Assembly (NCBI GenBank): GCA_021776595.1
Contig: JAJFFP010000035.1
Location: forward strand, 1-54,241
Direction: 5' to 3'
Source of the DNA: Robiginitomaculum sp.
GTDB taxonomy: Bacteria > Pseudomonadota > Alphaproteobacteria > Caulobacterales > Maricaulaceae
DNA length: 54,241 nucleotides
How positions within the stretch are numbered: position 1 is the first letter of the stretch; the number at the start of each line of letters is the position of its first letter. The position numbers and the translations under genes were made by a program. This document shows, in pieces, positions 18,201-26,412 of the stretch. The notes beneath the pieces were generated by a model, which did not search any database, had not been told where the DNA came from, and was given only the letters and a program-made list of their open reading frames with translations.

Positions 18201-19571
18201 ATGACAAAAAAACCTGTTCATATCATTGGCGGTGGTCTGGCGGGCTGTGAAGCGGCTTGGCAATGCGCCCAAGCCGATGTGCCTGTGGTGTTGCATGAAA
18301 TGCGCCCCGAACGCGGCACCGATGCCCATGTGACAGATGCTCTGGCCGAGCTGGTTTGTTCCAATTCTTTTCGCTCTGATGATTATGAAAATAATGCGGT
18401 GGGTCTGCTTCACGAAGAGATGCGTCGCTGTGGCTCTTTGATCATGTCCTGCGCAGATCAACATAAAGTGCCCGCCGGCAGTGCTTTGGCGGTTGATCGT
18501 GTGGGATTTTCTGAGGCGGTGACAAAGGCCGTGTATGAACATCCCCTGATTGAGGTTGCGCGCGGCGAAGTGGCCGGTCTTCCACCCGATGCGTGGGATA
18601 ATGTGATCATCGCCACCGGTCCGCTCACGTCACCGGCTTTAAGCGAAGCCATATTGGCAGTCAGCGGCGAGGATGCGCTGGCATTTTTTGATGCGCTGGC
18701 ACCCATCGTGCATCGTGACACCATTGATTTTGACCAGGCCTGGTTCCAGTCCCGCTATGATAAGGGCGATGGGGCAGATTATATCAATTGCCCAATGGAT
18801 CAGGCGCAATATGAAGCCTTTATTGATGCGCTGATAGATGGGGATAAGACCGAGTTTAAGGAGTGGGAGAAAAACACGCCTTATTTTGATGGCTGCCTGC
18901 CTATCGAGGTTATGGCAGAGCGTGGCCGCGAAACCTTGCGCCACGGGCCGATGAAACCGGTTGGCCTTACCAATGCCCACAATCCCACTGTCAAACCCTA
19001 TGCCATTGTGCAATTGCGCCAGGATAATGCCCTGGCCACACTTTATAATATGGTTGGTTTCCAGACCAAGTTGAAATACGGCGCGCAACAGGTGGTTTTT
19101 CGAATGATACCGGGGCTGCAAAATGCAGAATTTGCCCGCCTGGGCGGTATTCACCGCAATACGTTCATTAACGCACCGGTAGTGCTGGATAATGATTTGC
19201 GCTTGAAAGCACAACCGCGCTTGCGTTTTGCCGGACAGATTACCGGGGTGGAAGGCTATGTGGAAAGCGCGGCGTGCGGTTTGATGGCCGGGCGCTTTTC
19301 GGCAGGGCAATACCACGAACTAGAACTGACCTACCCACCGGAGACAACGGCACTGGGGGCATTACTTGCCCATATTACCGGCGGGCATCTGGTGAATAAA
19401 AAAAGTTTTCAGCCGATGAACATTAATTTTGGCCTTTTCCCGCCTATGGCCACACCGCTTAAAGATGAGCACGGCAATAAACTGCGCGGTAAGGATAAAA
19501 CCCGTGCAAGAAGACGTCTTATTACAGTAAGAGCGCTTGACGATCTAACAAACTGGACCTTGACTGGGTAG
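18201..19571 (+). CDS. trmFO: Methylenetetrahydrofolate-tRNA-(uracil-54-C5) methyltransferase, FAD-dependent
   Basis: 456 residues. The FAD-binding motif [13 protein letters not shown] is at the N-terminus, and the CSNSFRSD motif places the conserved Cys at residue 53, the same number as the catalytic Cys reported for Bacillus TrmFO. The second family block ([20 protein letters not shown]) is near the C-terminus. The enzyme makes ribothymidine at tRNA position 54 using methylene-folate and FADH2. ATG 18201 begins just before the FAD motif; an in-frame upstream start at 18165 would overlap promoter-like sequence. No clear Shine-Dalgarno is visible, so leaderless translation is possible. Confidence 0.94.
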   Translation: MTKKPVHIIGGGLAGCEAAWQCAQADVPVVLHEMRPERGTDAHVTDALAELVCSNSFRSDDYENNAVGLLHEEMRRCGSLIMSCADQHKVPAGSALAVDRVGFSEAVTKAVYEHPLIEVARGEVAGLPPDAWDNVIIATGPLTSPALSEAILAVSGEDALAFFDALAPIVHRDTIDFDQAWFQSRYDKGDGADYINCPMDQAQYEAFIDALIDGDKTEFKEWEKNTPYFDGCLPIEVMAERGRETLRHGPMKPVGLTNAHNPTVKPYAIVQLRQDNALATLYNMVGFQTKLKYGAQQVVFRMIPGLQNAEFARLGGIHRNTFINAPVVLDNDLRLKAQPRLRFAGQITGVEGYVESAACGLMAGRFSAGQYHELELTYPPETTALGALLAHITGGHLVNKKSFQPMNINFGLFPPMATPLKDEHGNKLRGKDKTRARRRLITVRALDDLTNWTLTG

Positions 19572-19602
19572 ACAATATTCGCATTGGGGGAAATAGACGC
19601 GA

Positions 19603-20430
19603 ATGATACTGCCGCCAACTCATAAGTTTAATAACGGGTTTTCTTGGCAATCGCGTCCGACCAATGATCTTCGGCGTCTGGATGTCAGCACGGTTAGTGA
19701 CTTTAACGAAAAAGGTTATGTGCTGATCAGGAATGCGGTTCCCGCTGAAGAGTTACAAAACCTGCTGGCTGTCATCGACCGGCTGGAAAGCAACGAAGAC
19801 GCCACGGTGCTGACTTTTGATACTGGCGAAGCGATAAAATATAATACCAATGAAATGACCTTCGCCTGCAATCTGACGGCGCGCAGCACCGTATTGAAAG
19901 CCTTTTCACAAGGTGAACTGATGCAGGGGCTGATGCACGATCTGATCGGTCCGGATGTGCGTCTTTACTGGGATCAGGCGGTGTATAAAAAGCCGCGCCA
20001 TGTGGCCGATTTCGCCTGGCACCAGGATAATGGTTACACTTTTACCGAGCCCCAGGATTACCTCACCTGCTGGCTGGCGCTATCGGATGCTGACGCTTCA
20101 AACGGTTGCCCATGGATTTTACCGGGGCTGCATCGCAATGGCACCTTTGCCCATGAAAGAACTGACGAGGGGTTGGTCATTGCCGGTCTGGACCATGACA
20201 GCATTGTTGATCGGGCCATTTGCACACCGGCCAGGGCCGGGGACATGGTGGTTTTTTCCTCACTTACCCCTCATATGACGGGTCCCAATCTGACCAACGA
20301 AACGCGCAAATCCTATATTCTTCAATATATGGCTGATGGGGCGGCCCGTATCCATGATGATGGTCATCATGAGGTTTTGACAGATCCGGATCAATATTAT
20401 TATATTTTGAAGAACGGTGAAGCCGTTTAG
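19603..20430 (+). CDS. Phytanoyl-CoA dioxygenase (PhyH) family protein
   Basis: 275 residues forming the double-stranded beta-helix of Fe(II)/2-oxoglutarate oxygenases. Iron ligands are visible as WHQD (His140, Asp142) and TPHMTGPN (His224), with Arg235 in TRKSY placed to bind 2-oxoglutarate. The catalytic set is complete, so it should be an active hydroxylase; PhyH substrates range from acyl-CoAs to ectoine and small polar molecules and cannot be told here. GGGGGAA precedes ATG 19603. It follows trmFO by 31 bases and is convergent with uvrA. Confidence 0.87.
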   Translation: MILPPTHKFNNGFSWQSRPTNDLRRLDVSTVSDFNEKGYVLIRNAVPAEELQNLLAVIDRLESNEDATVLTFDTGEAIKYNTNEMTFACNLTARSTVLKAFSQGELMQGLMHDLIGPDVRLYWDQAVYKKPRHVADFAWHQDNGYTFTEPQDYLTCWLALSDADASNGCPWILPGLHRNGTFAHERTDEGLVIAGLDHDSIVDRAICTPARAGDMVVFSSLTPHMTGPNLTNETRKSYILQYMADGAARIHDDGHHEVLTDPDQYYYILKNGEAV

Positions 20431-20499
20431 GGTCCTTGCCTCTTCAAATGGTTTAATTTCATGCTTTTAGGAAATGCTGAATGGAGATAAGCCAATGCA

Positions 20500-20647
20500 G
20501 CAAAGGCTACCCGCCTTTGCAAGGCTGGGTTACGACAGGCGGCGTTTCTTAAAAGCACCCAAAGGGCGAGAGTTCTTTTTCGCTTTGCCCTTCGGGCGTT
20601 CTGTTCGCAAAAGGTCCACCGGACCTTTTGTCGGGCTAGCCCGACAA
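20500..20647. repeat. Multi-hairpin intergenic element between phyH and uvrA
   Basis: The 343-base gap 20431-20773 has no convincing gene. It holds a run of inverted repeats: GCAAAGG/CCTTTGC (20500-20520, loop 7), AAGGGC/GCCCTT (20562-20592), GCCC-TTC-GGGC (20587-20597), AAAAGGTCC-ACC-GGACCTTTT (20609-20629) and the perfect palindrome TTGTCGGGCTAGCCCGACAA (20628-20647). Such density is typical of dispersed palindromic repeats or a structured RNA. A 138-codon open frame on the minus strand crosses it but lacks gene-like character. Confidence 0.55.
20609..20629. terminator. Probable bidirectional terminator between convergent phyH and uvrA
   Basis: A nine-pair stem with a three-base loop (AAAAGGTCC/GGACCTTTT) carries A's on one side and T's on the other, so it can end transcription arriving from either direction. 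The T run is only four long, making it moderately strong. It lies 178 bases past phyH and 144 bases past the uvrA stop. Confidence 0.45.
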
Positions 20648-20773
20648 ACGAAATATCACCGTCAAAAGGCCTTGAAAATACACCATATTTCCTGCGCCCT
20701 TTTTCCTGTAAATTTTCCCCTTTGGCAAAAAAACCTCTCCTCGTGAAATCAATCATCTGAATGAGTCTGGACC

Positions 20774-23680
20774 CTAGGTTTCTTGCGTGCGCGCACTTTC
20801 CAATAATGGTTTCAGATAGCGCCCGGTCCAGCTTTTTTTGCATTTAGCCACATCCTCTGGTGTGCCATCCACCACAATTTCACCACCGCCATCGCCGCCT
20901 TCGGGGCCAAGGTCCAAAATCCAGTCGGCCTGCTTGATGACATCCAGATTATGCTCGATCACCACCACCGTATTGCCGTTTTCCACCAGTTCCTGCAGCA
21001 CTTCGAGTAATTTGCGCACGTCCTCAAAATGCAGGCCCGTAGTCGGTTCATCCAGAATATAAAGCGTGCGCCCGGTGGCCCGTTTGGATAGCTCCTTGGA
21101 GAGTTTTACCCGCTGTGCCTCACCGCCCGACAAGGTGGTTGCCTGTTGCCCCACATGGATATAGCCAAGGCCGACCCGTTGCAGGGTCAGCATTTTATCG
21201 CGCACTGATGGCACAGCCTTGAAAAAATCGGCGGCTTCATCCACCGTCATGTGCAATACATCGGCAATAGATTTGCCCTTGAACAATACCTCAAGGGTCT
21301 CGCGATTATAACGCGCGCCCTTGCACACATCGCATTGCACATACACATCGGGCAAGAAGTGCATTTCGATCTTGATCACGCCGTCGCCCTGACAGGCCTC
21401 GCAGCGTCCGCCCTTGACATTAAAGGAAAATCGCCCCGGCTTATAGCCGCGCGTTTTGGCTTCGGGCAGCCCGGCGAACCAGTCACGAATAGGGGTGAAA
21501 GCGCCGGTATAGGTGGCCGGGTTGGATCGCGGTGTGCGGCCAATGGGGGATTGGTCAATGTCGATCACCTTGTCCAGGTGCTCGACCCCATCCAGAAAAT
21601 CATGCGTCATTGGCAGGCGCGAGCCGCCGTTCAGCTTGCGCGCCACCGCCTTATAAAGCGTCTCAATGGTCAGGGTAGATTTGCCGCCGCCCGATACCCC
21701 GGTAACGCAGACAAACAGCCCCAGTGGAAATTCCGCCGTAATATTTTTGAGATTATTGCCCTGTGCGCCTTCCAGGTGCAGCACTTTACGCGCATTGACG
21801 GCGCGGCGTTTGGCCGGCACCGGCACAGAGCGCCTGCCGCTCAGATATTGCCCGGTCAGGCTCTTTTTGCTTTTCAGAATTTTGGCAGGCGTGCCTTGCG
21901 CCACCACTTCGCCGCCATGAATACCGGCCAGCGGGCCCATATCGATCACATGATCGGCGGTGAGGATCGCTTCCTCATCGTGCTCGACCACCAGCACTGA
22001 ATTGCCCAGATCACGCAGGTTTTTCAGGGTTTCCAACAGCCGTGCATTATCACGCTGGTGCAGACCAATGCTTGGCTCATCCAGCACATAAAGCACCCCG
22101 GTCAGGCCAGAGCCGATTTGGCTGGCCAGGCGGATGCGCTGGCTCTCACCACCCGACAAGGTGCCCGATGCCCGGCTTAGCGAAAGGTAATCCAGACCGA
22201 CTTTGTTGAGGAATGACAAACGCTCGCGGATTTCTTTTAGCACCCGCTCACCAATGGATTTTTGCTTTTCGGTCAACTCGTTTTCAAGCGCCGTAAACCA
22301 TACATCAGCCTCGGCAATGGATTTGGCCGTGGCTTCGGATATGTCCAGCCCGCCCAGTTTCACCGCCAGGGCTTCGGGCTTTAAGCGTTTGGCATGGCAG
22401 GCGGGGCAGGGGGCGGCGGATTGGTATTTACCCAGCTCGTCCCGCACCCAGCTACTGTCGGTTTCGCGCCAGCGCCGTTCCAGATTAGGGATAATCCCTT
22501 CAAAGGTTTTCTCGGTTTCAAATTTTCGCTTGCCCTCGGTATAGACAAATTTTAACACCTCTTTACCGGTGCCATAAAGCAGCTTTTGACGAAAGTCCTC
22601 CGGCAGATCAAACCAGGGCACACGCATGTTTGCGTCATAGTGTCGGCACAAGGCTTCCAGGGTCTGGCGATACATGCGCGAGGTGCCAGAGGACCAGGGC
22701 TTGATCGCCCCTTTTTCCAGACTTTTTTCTTCATCCGGGACCACCAGAGCCGCGTCAAATTCAAGGCGTTTTCCCAATCCATCACACGAAGGGCAGGCCC
22801 CGAATGGATTGTTGAACGAGAACAGGCGTGGCTCAATCTCGGCAATGGTAAAGCCCGATACCGGGCAGGCAAATTTTTCGGAAAACAGGATGCGGTTTCT
22901 ATTTTTCTGCTCATCCTGAGGAGCCGCCGAAGATGGCGTCTCGAAGGACGGCTGGTCTGCCAGTTCCGCCACCGCCAGCCCATCGGCCAGACGCAATGCG
23001 GTTTCCAGACTGTCGGCAAGGCGCGCCTCAAGATCAGGACGGATGACCAGCCTGTCCACCACCACATCAATATTATGCTTGAATTTCTTGTCCAGCGCCG
23101 GGGCATCTTCAATGGCGTAAAATTCACCATTGACTTTAAGGCGCGCAAAACCCTGCTTCATCAGATCGGAAAATTCCTTGCGAAACTCACCCTTGCGACC
23201 ACGCACGATGGGCGCCAGCAAATATAGCCGTGTGCCTTCCGGCAGCGCCATCAGAATATCAACCATCTGGCTAATGGTCTGGCTTTCAATAGGAAGGCCG
23301 GTGGCCGGGGAATAAGGCACCCCGATGCGCGCCCAGAGGAGACGCATATAGTCATAAATCTCGGTCACCGTGCCCACGGTGGAGCGCGGGTTACGCGAAG
23401 TGGTTTTTTGTTCAATCGAGATGGCCGGCGACAGCCCTTCAATGCTTTCCACATCGGGTTTGGCCATGAGTTCCAGAAACTGGCGGGCATAGGCTGACAG
23501 GCTCTCCACATAACGCCGCTGGCCTTCGGCATAGATCGTGTCAAAGGCCAATGAAGATTTTCCCGACCCCGAAAGCCCGGTGATAACCACCAGCTTGTCA
23601 CGGGGAATGTCGACACTGACATCGCGCAGGTTGTGTTCCCTGGCGCCAATAACGCGAATGAATTTTAAGGGATCAGCCAT
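20774..23680 (-). CDS. uvrA: Excinuclease ABC subunit A
   Basis: 968 residues. UvrA finds DNA lesions and loads UvrB in nucleotide excision repair. Two ABC ATPase halves are visible: Walker [10 protein letters not shown] (Lys41), Walker [10 protein letters not shown] in the second half, two LSGGE signatures, and zinc-binding cysteines (FACPVSG near 272, CPSC, CEAC, CDVC). I chose ATG 23680 ([18 protein letters not shown]) because it matches the usual UvrA N-terminus and because the in-frame ATG at 23713 falls inside the LexA box and -10 element. Residues 244-257 ([14 protein letters not shown]) are encoded by a palindromic repeat inserted in frame. Regulation is by the SOS response, as the box shows. 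Confidence 0.97.
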   Translation of the reverse strand: MADPLKFIRVIGAREHNLRDVSVDIPRDKLVVITGLSGSGKSSLAFDTIYAEGQRRYVESLSAYARQFLELMAKPDVESIEGLSPAISIEQKTTSRNPRSTVGTVTEIYDYMRLLWARIGVPYSPATGLPIESQTISQMVDILMALPEGTRLYLLAPIVRGRKGEFRKEFSDLMKQGFARLKVNGEFYAIEDAPALDKKFKHNIDVVVDRLVIRPDLEARLADSLETALRLADGLAVAELADQPSFETPSSAAPQDEQKNRNRILFSEKFACPVSGFTIAEIEPRLFSFNNPFGACPSCDGLGKRLEFDAALVVPDEEKSLEKGAIKPWSSGTSRMYRQTLEALCRHYDANMRVPWFDLPEDFRQKLLYGTGKEVLKFVYTEGKRKFETEKTFEGIIPNLERRWRETDSSWVRDELGKYQSAAPCPACHAKRLKPEALAVKLGGLDISEATAKSIAEADVWFTALENELTEKQKSIGERVLKEIRERLSFLNKVGLDYLSLSRASGTLSGGESQRIRLASQIGSGLTGVLYVLDEPSIGLHQRDNARLLETLKNLRDLGNSVLVVEHDEEAILTADHVIDMGPLAGIHGGEVVAQGTPAKILKSKKSLTGQYLSGRRSVPVPAKRRAVNARKVLHLEGAQGNNLKNITAEFPLGLFVCVTGVSGGGKSTLTIETLYKAVARKLNGGSRLPMTHDFLDGVEHLDKVIDIDQSPIGRTPRSNPATYTGAFTPIRDWFAGLPEAKTRGYKPGRFSFNVKGGRCEACQGDGVIKIEMHFLPDVYVQCDVCKGARYNRETLEVLFKGKSIADVLHMTVDEAADFFKAVPSVRDKMLTLQRVGLGYIHVGQQATTLSGGEAQRVKLSKELSKRATGRTLYILDEPTTGLHFEDVRKLLEVLQELVENGNTVVVIEHNLDVIKQADWILDLGPEGGDGGGEIVVDGTPEDVAKCKKSWTGRYLKPLLESARTQET
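22910..22951. repeat. Dispersed palindromic repeat inserted in frame in uvrA
   Basis: CTCATCCTGAGGAG (22910-22923) and CTCGAAGGA (22940-22948) match the intergenic copy at 26221-26260 (CTCATGCTGAGGAG and CTCGAAGGA), with spacers of 16 and 17 bases. It is the alphaproteobacterial repeat often seen between genes in the form 'catccttcgag...cctcaggatgag'. Here it is read through as [15 protein letters not shown] in UvrA. Confidence 0.85.
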
Positions 23681-23707
23681 AGAGAACACAGACTCACTTG
23701 ACGAAAA

Positions 23708-23722
23708 GAACATAGTATGAAC
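23708..23722. promoter_or_regulatory. LexA (SOS) box in front of uvrA
   Basis: GAAC-ATAGTAT-GAAC, which on the minus strand reads GTTC-N7-GTTC, exactly the alphaproteobacterial LexA operator. It overlaps the proposed uvrA -10 element and lies 128 bases upstream of ssb, so it should repress uvrA directly and may also act on ssb. Confidence 0.88.
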
Positions 23723-23741
23723 AAAATGAATTCATACTCAA
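23712..23741 (-). promoter_or_regulatory. uvrA promoter overlapping the LexA box
   Basis: Minus-strand TTGAGT (23736-23741) and TACTAT (23712-23717) are 18 bases apart. Transcription would begin near 23704, downstream of the ATG at 23713, so translation must start later, at 23680. Confidence 0.55.
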
Positions 23742-23849
23742 GCATTTTTAATTCAATTATTCGAGTGGCAATTGCAGGTTTAGGCTGGACGTGATCGCGG
23801 GAACATGAACAATCGCCCTAGAATCACTGATGAAACAGGGGAGTGAACC

Positions 23850-24338
23850 ATGGCGGGTGTAAATAAAGTAATTCTGGTTGGTAATCTGGGCGCAGACCCC
23901 GAAGTGCGGCGCATGAATAATGGCGATCCGGTGGTCAATCTGCGCATTGCCACGTCGGAAAGCTGGAAAGACAAACAGTCTGGCGAGCGGCGCGAAAAGA
24001 CTGAATGGCACCGGGTGGTGATCTTTAACGAGCATCTGGCCCGTATTGCTGAGAACTATCTCAAAAAAGGCTCCAAGGTTTATCTTGAAGGCCAGATTGC
24101 CACCCGCAAATGGCAGGACCGTGATGGCAATGACAAATACACCACCGAGATTGTGCTGAACCGTTTTCGCGGTGAATTGCAAATGCTGGATAGTCGCGGC
24201 GAAGGCGGCGGCGGTGGTTCGTCCTACGGTGGTGGCTCCGGCAGTAGTAGCGGTGGCCAGCAAGGCGGTAGTAGCCAGCAAGGTGGCGGCCAGTCCGAAA
24301 ACTTCGACCGCGATATGGATGACGACATCCCCTTTTAG
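23850..24338 (+). CDS. ssb: Single-stranded DNA-binding protein
   Basis: 162 residues. The OB fold occupies about 1-110 ([39 protein letters not shown]). A Gly/Ser/Gln-rich flexible linker follows, then the acidic tip DDDIPF that docks SSB partner proteins. It coats single-stranded DNA in replication and repair. GGGGAG precedes ATG 23850. It is divergent from uvrA, a common arrangement that lets the LexA box between them couple both genes. Confidence 0.97.
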   Translation: MAGVNKVILVGNLGADPEVRRMNNGDPVVNLRIATSESWKDKQSGERREKTEWHRVVIFNEHLARIAENYLKKGSKVYLEGQIATRKWQDRDGNDKYTTEIVLNRFRGELQMLDSRGEGGGGGSSYGGGSGSSSGGQQGGSSQQGGGQSENFDRDMDDDIPF

Positions 24339-24393
24339 GGGTGCTTATGCGAGTAGAAAACGGCCACGGGAATAGGTGAGGGAGGCAAATCAC

Positions 24394-25692
24394 ATGCGCA
24401 TCCTTGTCACTGGTGGTTATGGGTTTATTGGCGCATCGGTTTGCGCCAGGCTATTCGCCGAAGGACACGAAGTCATTGGCGCTGGTAGGCGTGTCGAATG
24501 GGCGCGTCGTCGCTTCTCCGGCTGGCAATGGGTATTTTGCGATTTCAACCAGGATATAGTGCCAGACCTCTGGGTGGACCGGTTAAAAAATATTGATGCG
24601 GTTATCAACTGTGTGGGCGTGCTGCAAGACGGTGGCCAGGACAATACGCAAAATGCCCATGTAACTGGCTTAAAAGCCTTGCTCGAAGCCTGTGAAATCT
24701 CAGGGGTCAAAACATTTATACATTTTTCAGCAATTGGAGCTGACCCTGCGGCTGGAACCGCTTATGCCAGAAGCAAACATCAAGGCGCTGAACTGGTAAT
24801 GGCCTCTAAACTTAACTGGGTAGTTTTAGAGCCATCCCTGGTGCTGGACCGCAATGCTTATGGAGGGTCAGCACTTATTAGAATGCTGGCCGGGTTGCCG
24901 GGCATTATTCCGCTGGCATATGGGCGAACCAAGTTCCAGCCCATTCACATGCGTGATCTTACGCTAATCGTTTCCCGCTTGTTGCTCGATAACGCTCCCA
25001 ATAAAATTCAGATGGAAATAGCCGGTCCTGAGACGCATTCCCTTGAGAGTATCATTTTTATTATCCGCAATTGGCTAGGCTTTGGTAAGGCCGTGTTTGT
25101 GACGGTTCCAGGTTGGCTTGCCGCGCCAATATTTGCCTTTGGCGACCTACTGGGTGCTGTGGGTATTCGAAATGCGTTCTGCACGACGGCTAAAAAACAA
25201 ATGCAGTATGATGTTGGCGGCGATCCGGGCCAGGTAGAAACGCTACTGGGCTATAAAGTCAGATCCGTTGAAACCTGTTTTAATATTGGACCTGCTACAG
25301 CGGCCGACCGGATACAGGCACGCTCCGCATTTTGGCTTCTGGCCGGTCGGACCATTTTAGCTGTTTACTGGATTTTGTCAGGACTTATCCCGCTATTGTT
25401 TTCAAAACAGGCCTCATTTGAAATGCTGACAGCGGCAGGCTTTCCGCAAAGCAGTCATGTTATGATTTGGATGATTGGCGGTCTGGTCGATATTGTATTG
25501 GGCGGTTTACTGTTATTTGGCGTTTTCGTTCGGCGTGTTTGTTTGGCGATGATTGTCATGACCTTGGCGTATGTCAGCGTCATAACACTGACGATGCCGA
25601 CACTGTGGCTAGATCCTCTGGCCAGCGTTATAAAGGTTTTTCCGATGCTGGCGCTGGCGGCGTTGATTGCAAGTCTGCAACATGAGCGATGA
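24394..25692 (+). CDS. NAD(P)-binding SDR protein fused to DoxX-like membrane domain
   Basis: 432 residues. The N-terminal Rossmann fold begins at once (TGGYGFIG, Gly7/10/13) and belongs to the atypical SDR/NDUFA9-like group; a YARSK segment resembles the SDR catalytic YxxxK. From about residue 300 there are four hydrophobic helices resembling DoxX/DUF4267-type domains. ATG 24394 is preferred because GGGAGG lies 7 bases upstream. It overlaps the next gene by ATGA. Function is unknown; a membrane-associated oxidoreductase or an assembly factor is plausible. Confidence 0.8.
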   Translation: MRILVTGGYGFIGASVCARLFAEGHEVIGAGRRVEWARRRFSGWQWVFCDFNQDIVPDLWVDRLKNIDAVINCVGVLQDGGQDNTQNAHVTGLKALLEACEISGVKTFIHFSAIGADPAAGTAYARSKHQGAELVMASKLNWVVLEPSLVLDRNAYGGSALIRMLAGLPGIIPLAYGRTKFQPIHMRDLTLIVSRLLLDNAPNKIQMEIAGPETHSLESIIFIIRNWLGFGKAVFVTVPGWLAAPIFAFGDLLGAVGIRNAFCTTAKKQMQYDVGGDPGQVETLLGYKVRSVETCFNIGPATAADRIQARSAFWLLAGRTILAVYWILSGLIPLLFSKQASFEMLTAAGFPQSSHVMIWMIGGLVDIVLGGLLLFGVFVRRVCLAMIVMTLAYVSVITLTMPTLWLDPLASVIKVFPMLALAALIASLQHER

Positions 25693-26158
25693 TCTTGTTT
25701 GAACTGGTCAAGTTAATCCATATTCTGTCTGCCGCCGTCCTGTTTGGAACCGGGGCCGGCATTGCTTTTTTCATGCTGATGGCATGGCGTTCAAAACAAG
25801 TGAATATCATTGCGGTGACGGCACGGCATGTGGTGCTCGCAGACTGGATTTTTACGACTACGGCAGTGTTTGTTCAACCTGTAAGCGGCATCATGTTGAT
25901 TACATTGGCTGGCTATGACCCTTTCGCGCACTGGCTAATGCTAAGCTATGTCCTGTTTGTTATTGTGGGCCTTTGCTGGCTACCCGTTGTCTGGATACAA
26001 ATCCGGGTAAAAATCTTGCGGAATCTGGCCCGGAATTCCAGGCGGAAAACCGTCACCAAATCGATGTCCTGATGCGCGTATGGTTTGCGCTGGGGTGGCC
26101 TGCATTTGCCGGTATCATAGGCATTTACGGGCTGATGGTTTTCAAACCCGCTTTTTAG
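25689..26158 (+). pseudogene. Frameshifted DUF2269-family membrane protein
   Basis: Two overlapping frames together give one complete DUF2269 (predicted integral membrane) protein of about 155 residues. The first frame runs from ATG 25689 to the segment WLPVVWIQIRVK. The second, in the -1 frame, continues as NLAESGPEF and ends MRVWFALGWPAFAGI...LMVFKPAF at 26158. The break falls in the run of five A at 26009-26013, where six A would restore the frame. Left alone, the first frame would stop at 26072. It may be a recent mutation, programmed slippage or an assembly error. Its start overlaps the SDR gene by ATGA, so it belongs to that operon. Confidence 0.75.
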
Positions 26159-26219
26159 CACATGGGATGGACAAGCGTGACGACCCGGAGAAAAACATGA
26201 GCATTGTCCTGCAATACCG

Positions 26220-26264
26220 CCTCATGCTGAGGAGTGAAGGCGAAGCCGAGCCTCGAAGGATGGC
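26220..26264. repeat. Dispersed palindromic repeat upstream of gyrA
   Basis: Begins with the small inverted repeat CCTCA-TGC-TGAGG, continues GAG, a 17-base spacer and CTCGAAGGATGG. It shares both conserved blocks with the copy inside uvrA. It occupies the non-coding gap 26159-26412. Confidence 0.8.
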
Positions 26265-26334
26265 GTTTTATCCTACACTTTTCCCCATGCCGGGCACTGG
26301 CCCATCCAGTATAGGGCTGCTATTCTAAACCGCT

Positions 26335-26387
26335 AAAAACTGCCCGATTCGAGACTAGGCCAAAAGGCCAGACCGGGCGGTGTTTTT
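26335..26387 (+). terminator. Terminator-like hairpin just before gyrA
   Basis: AAAAACTGCCCG (26335-26346) pairs, with a bulge, with CGGGCGGTGTTTTT (26374-26387); an inner GGCC-AAAA-GGCC stem closes the loop. The 3' arm runs into T's. It would end the SDR-DUF2269 transcript, and its T tail overlaps an in-frame GTG at 26380, which argues against that codon as the gyrA start. Confidence 0.6.
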
Positions 26388-26412
26388 GTATTTGGTTTCA
26401 GGGGATAGGGCA

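Noticed and set aside
20427-20843. Minus-strand open frame of 138 codons overlapping the hairpin element
   Set aside because: It runs through the palindromes and into the end of uvrA, has no ribosome site and a composition expected from repeat DNA.
23681-23713. N-terminal extension of UvrA by 11 residues
   Set aside because: The ATG lies inside the LexA box and the -10 element, and the extra residues are not UvrA-like.
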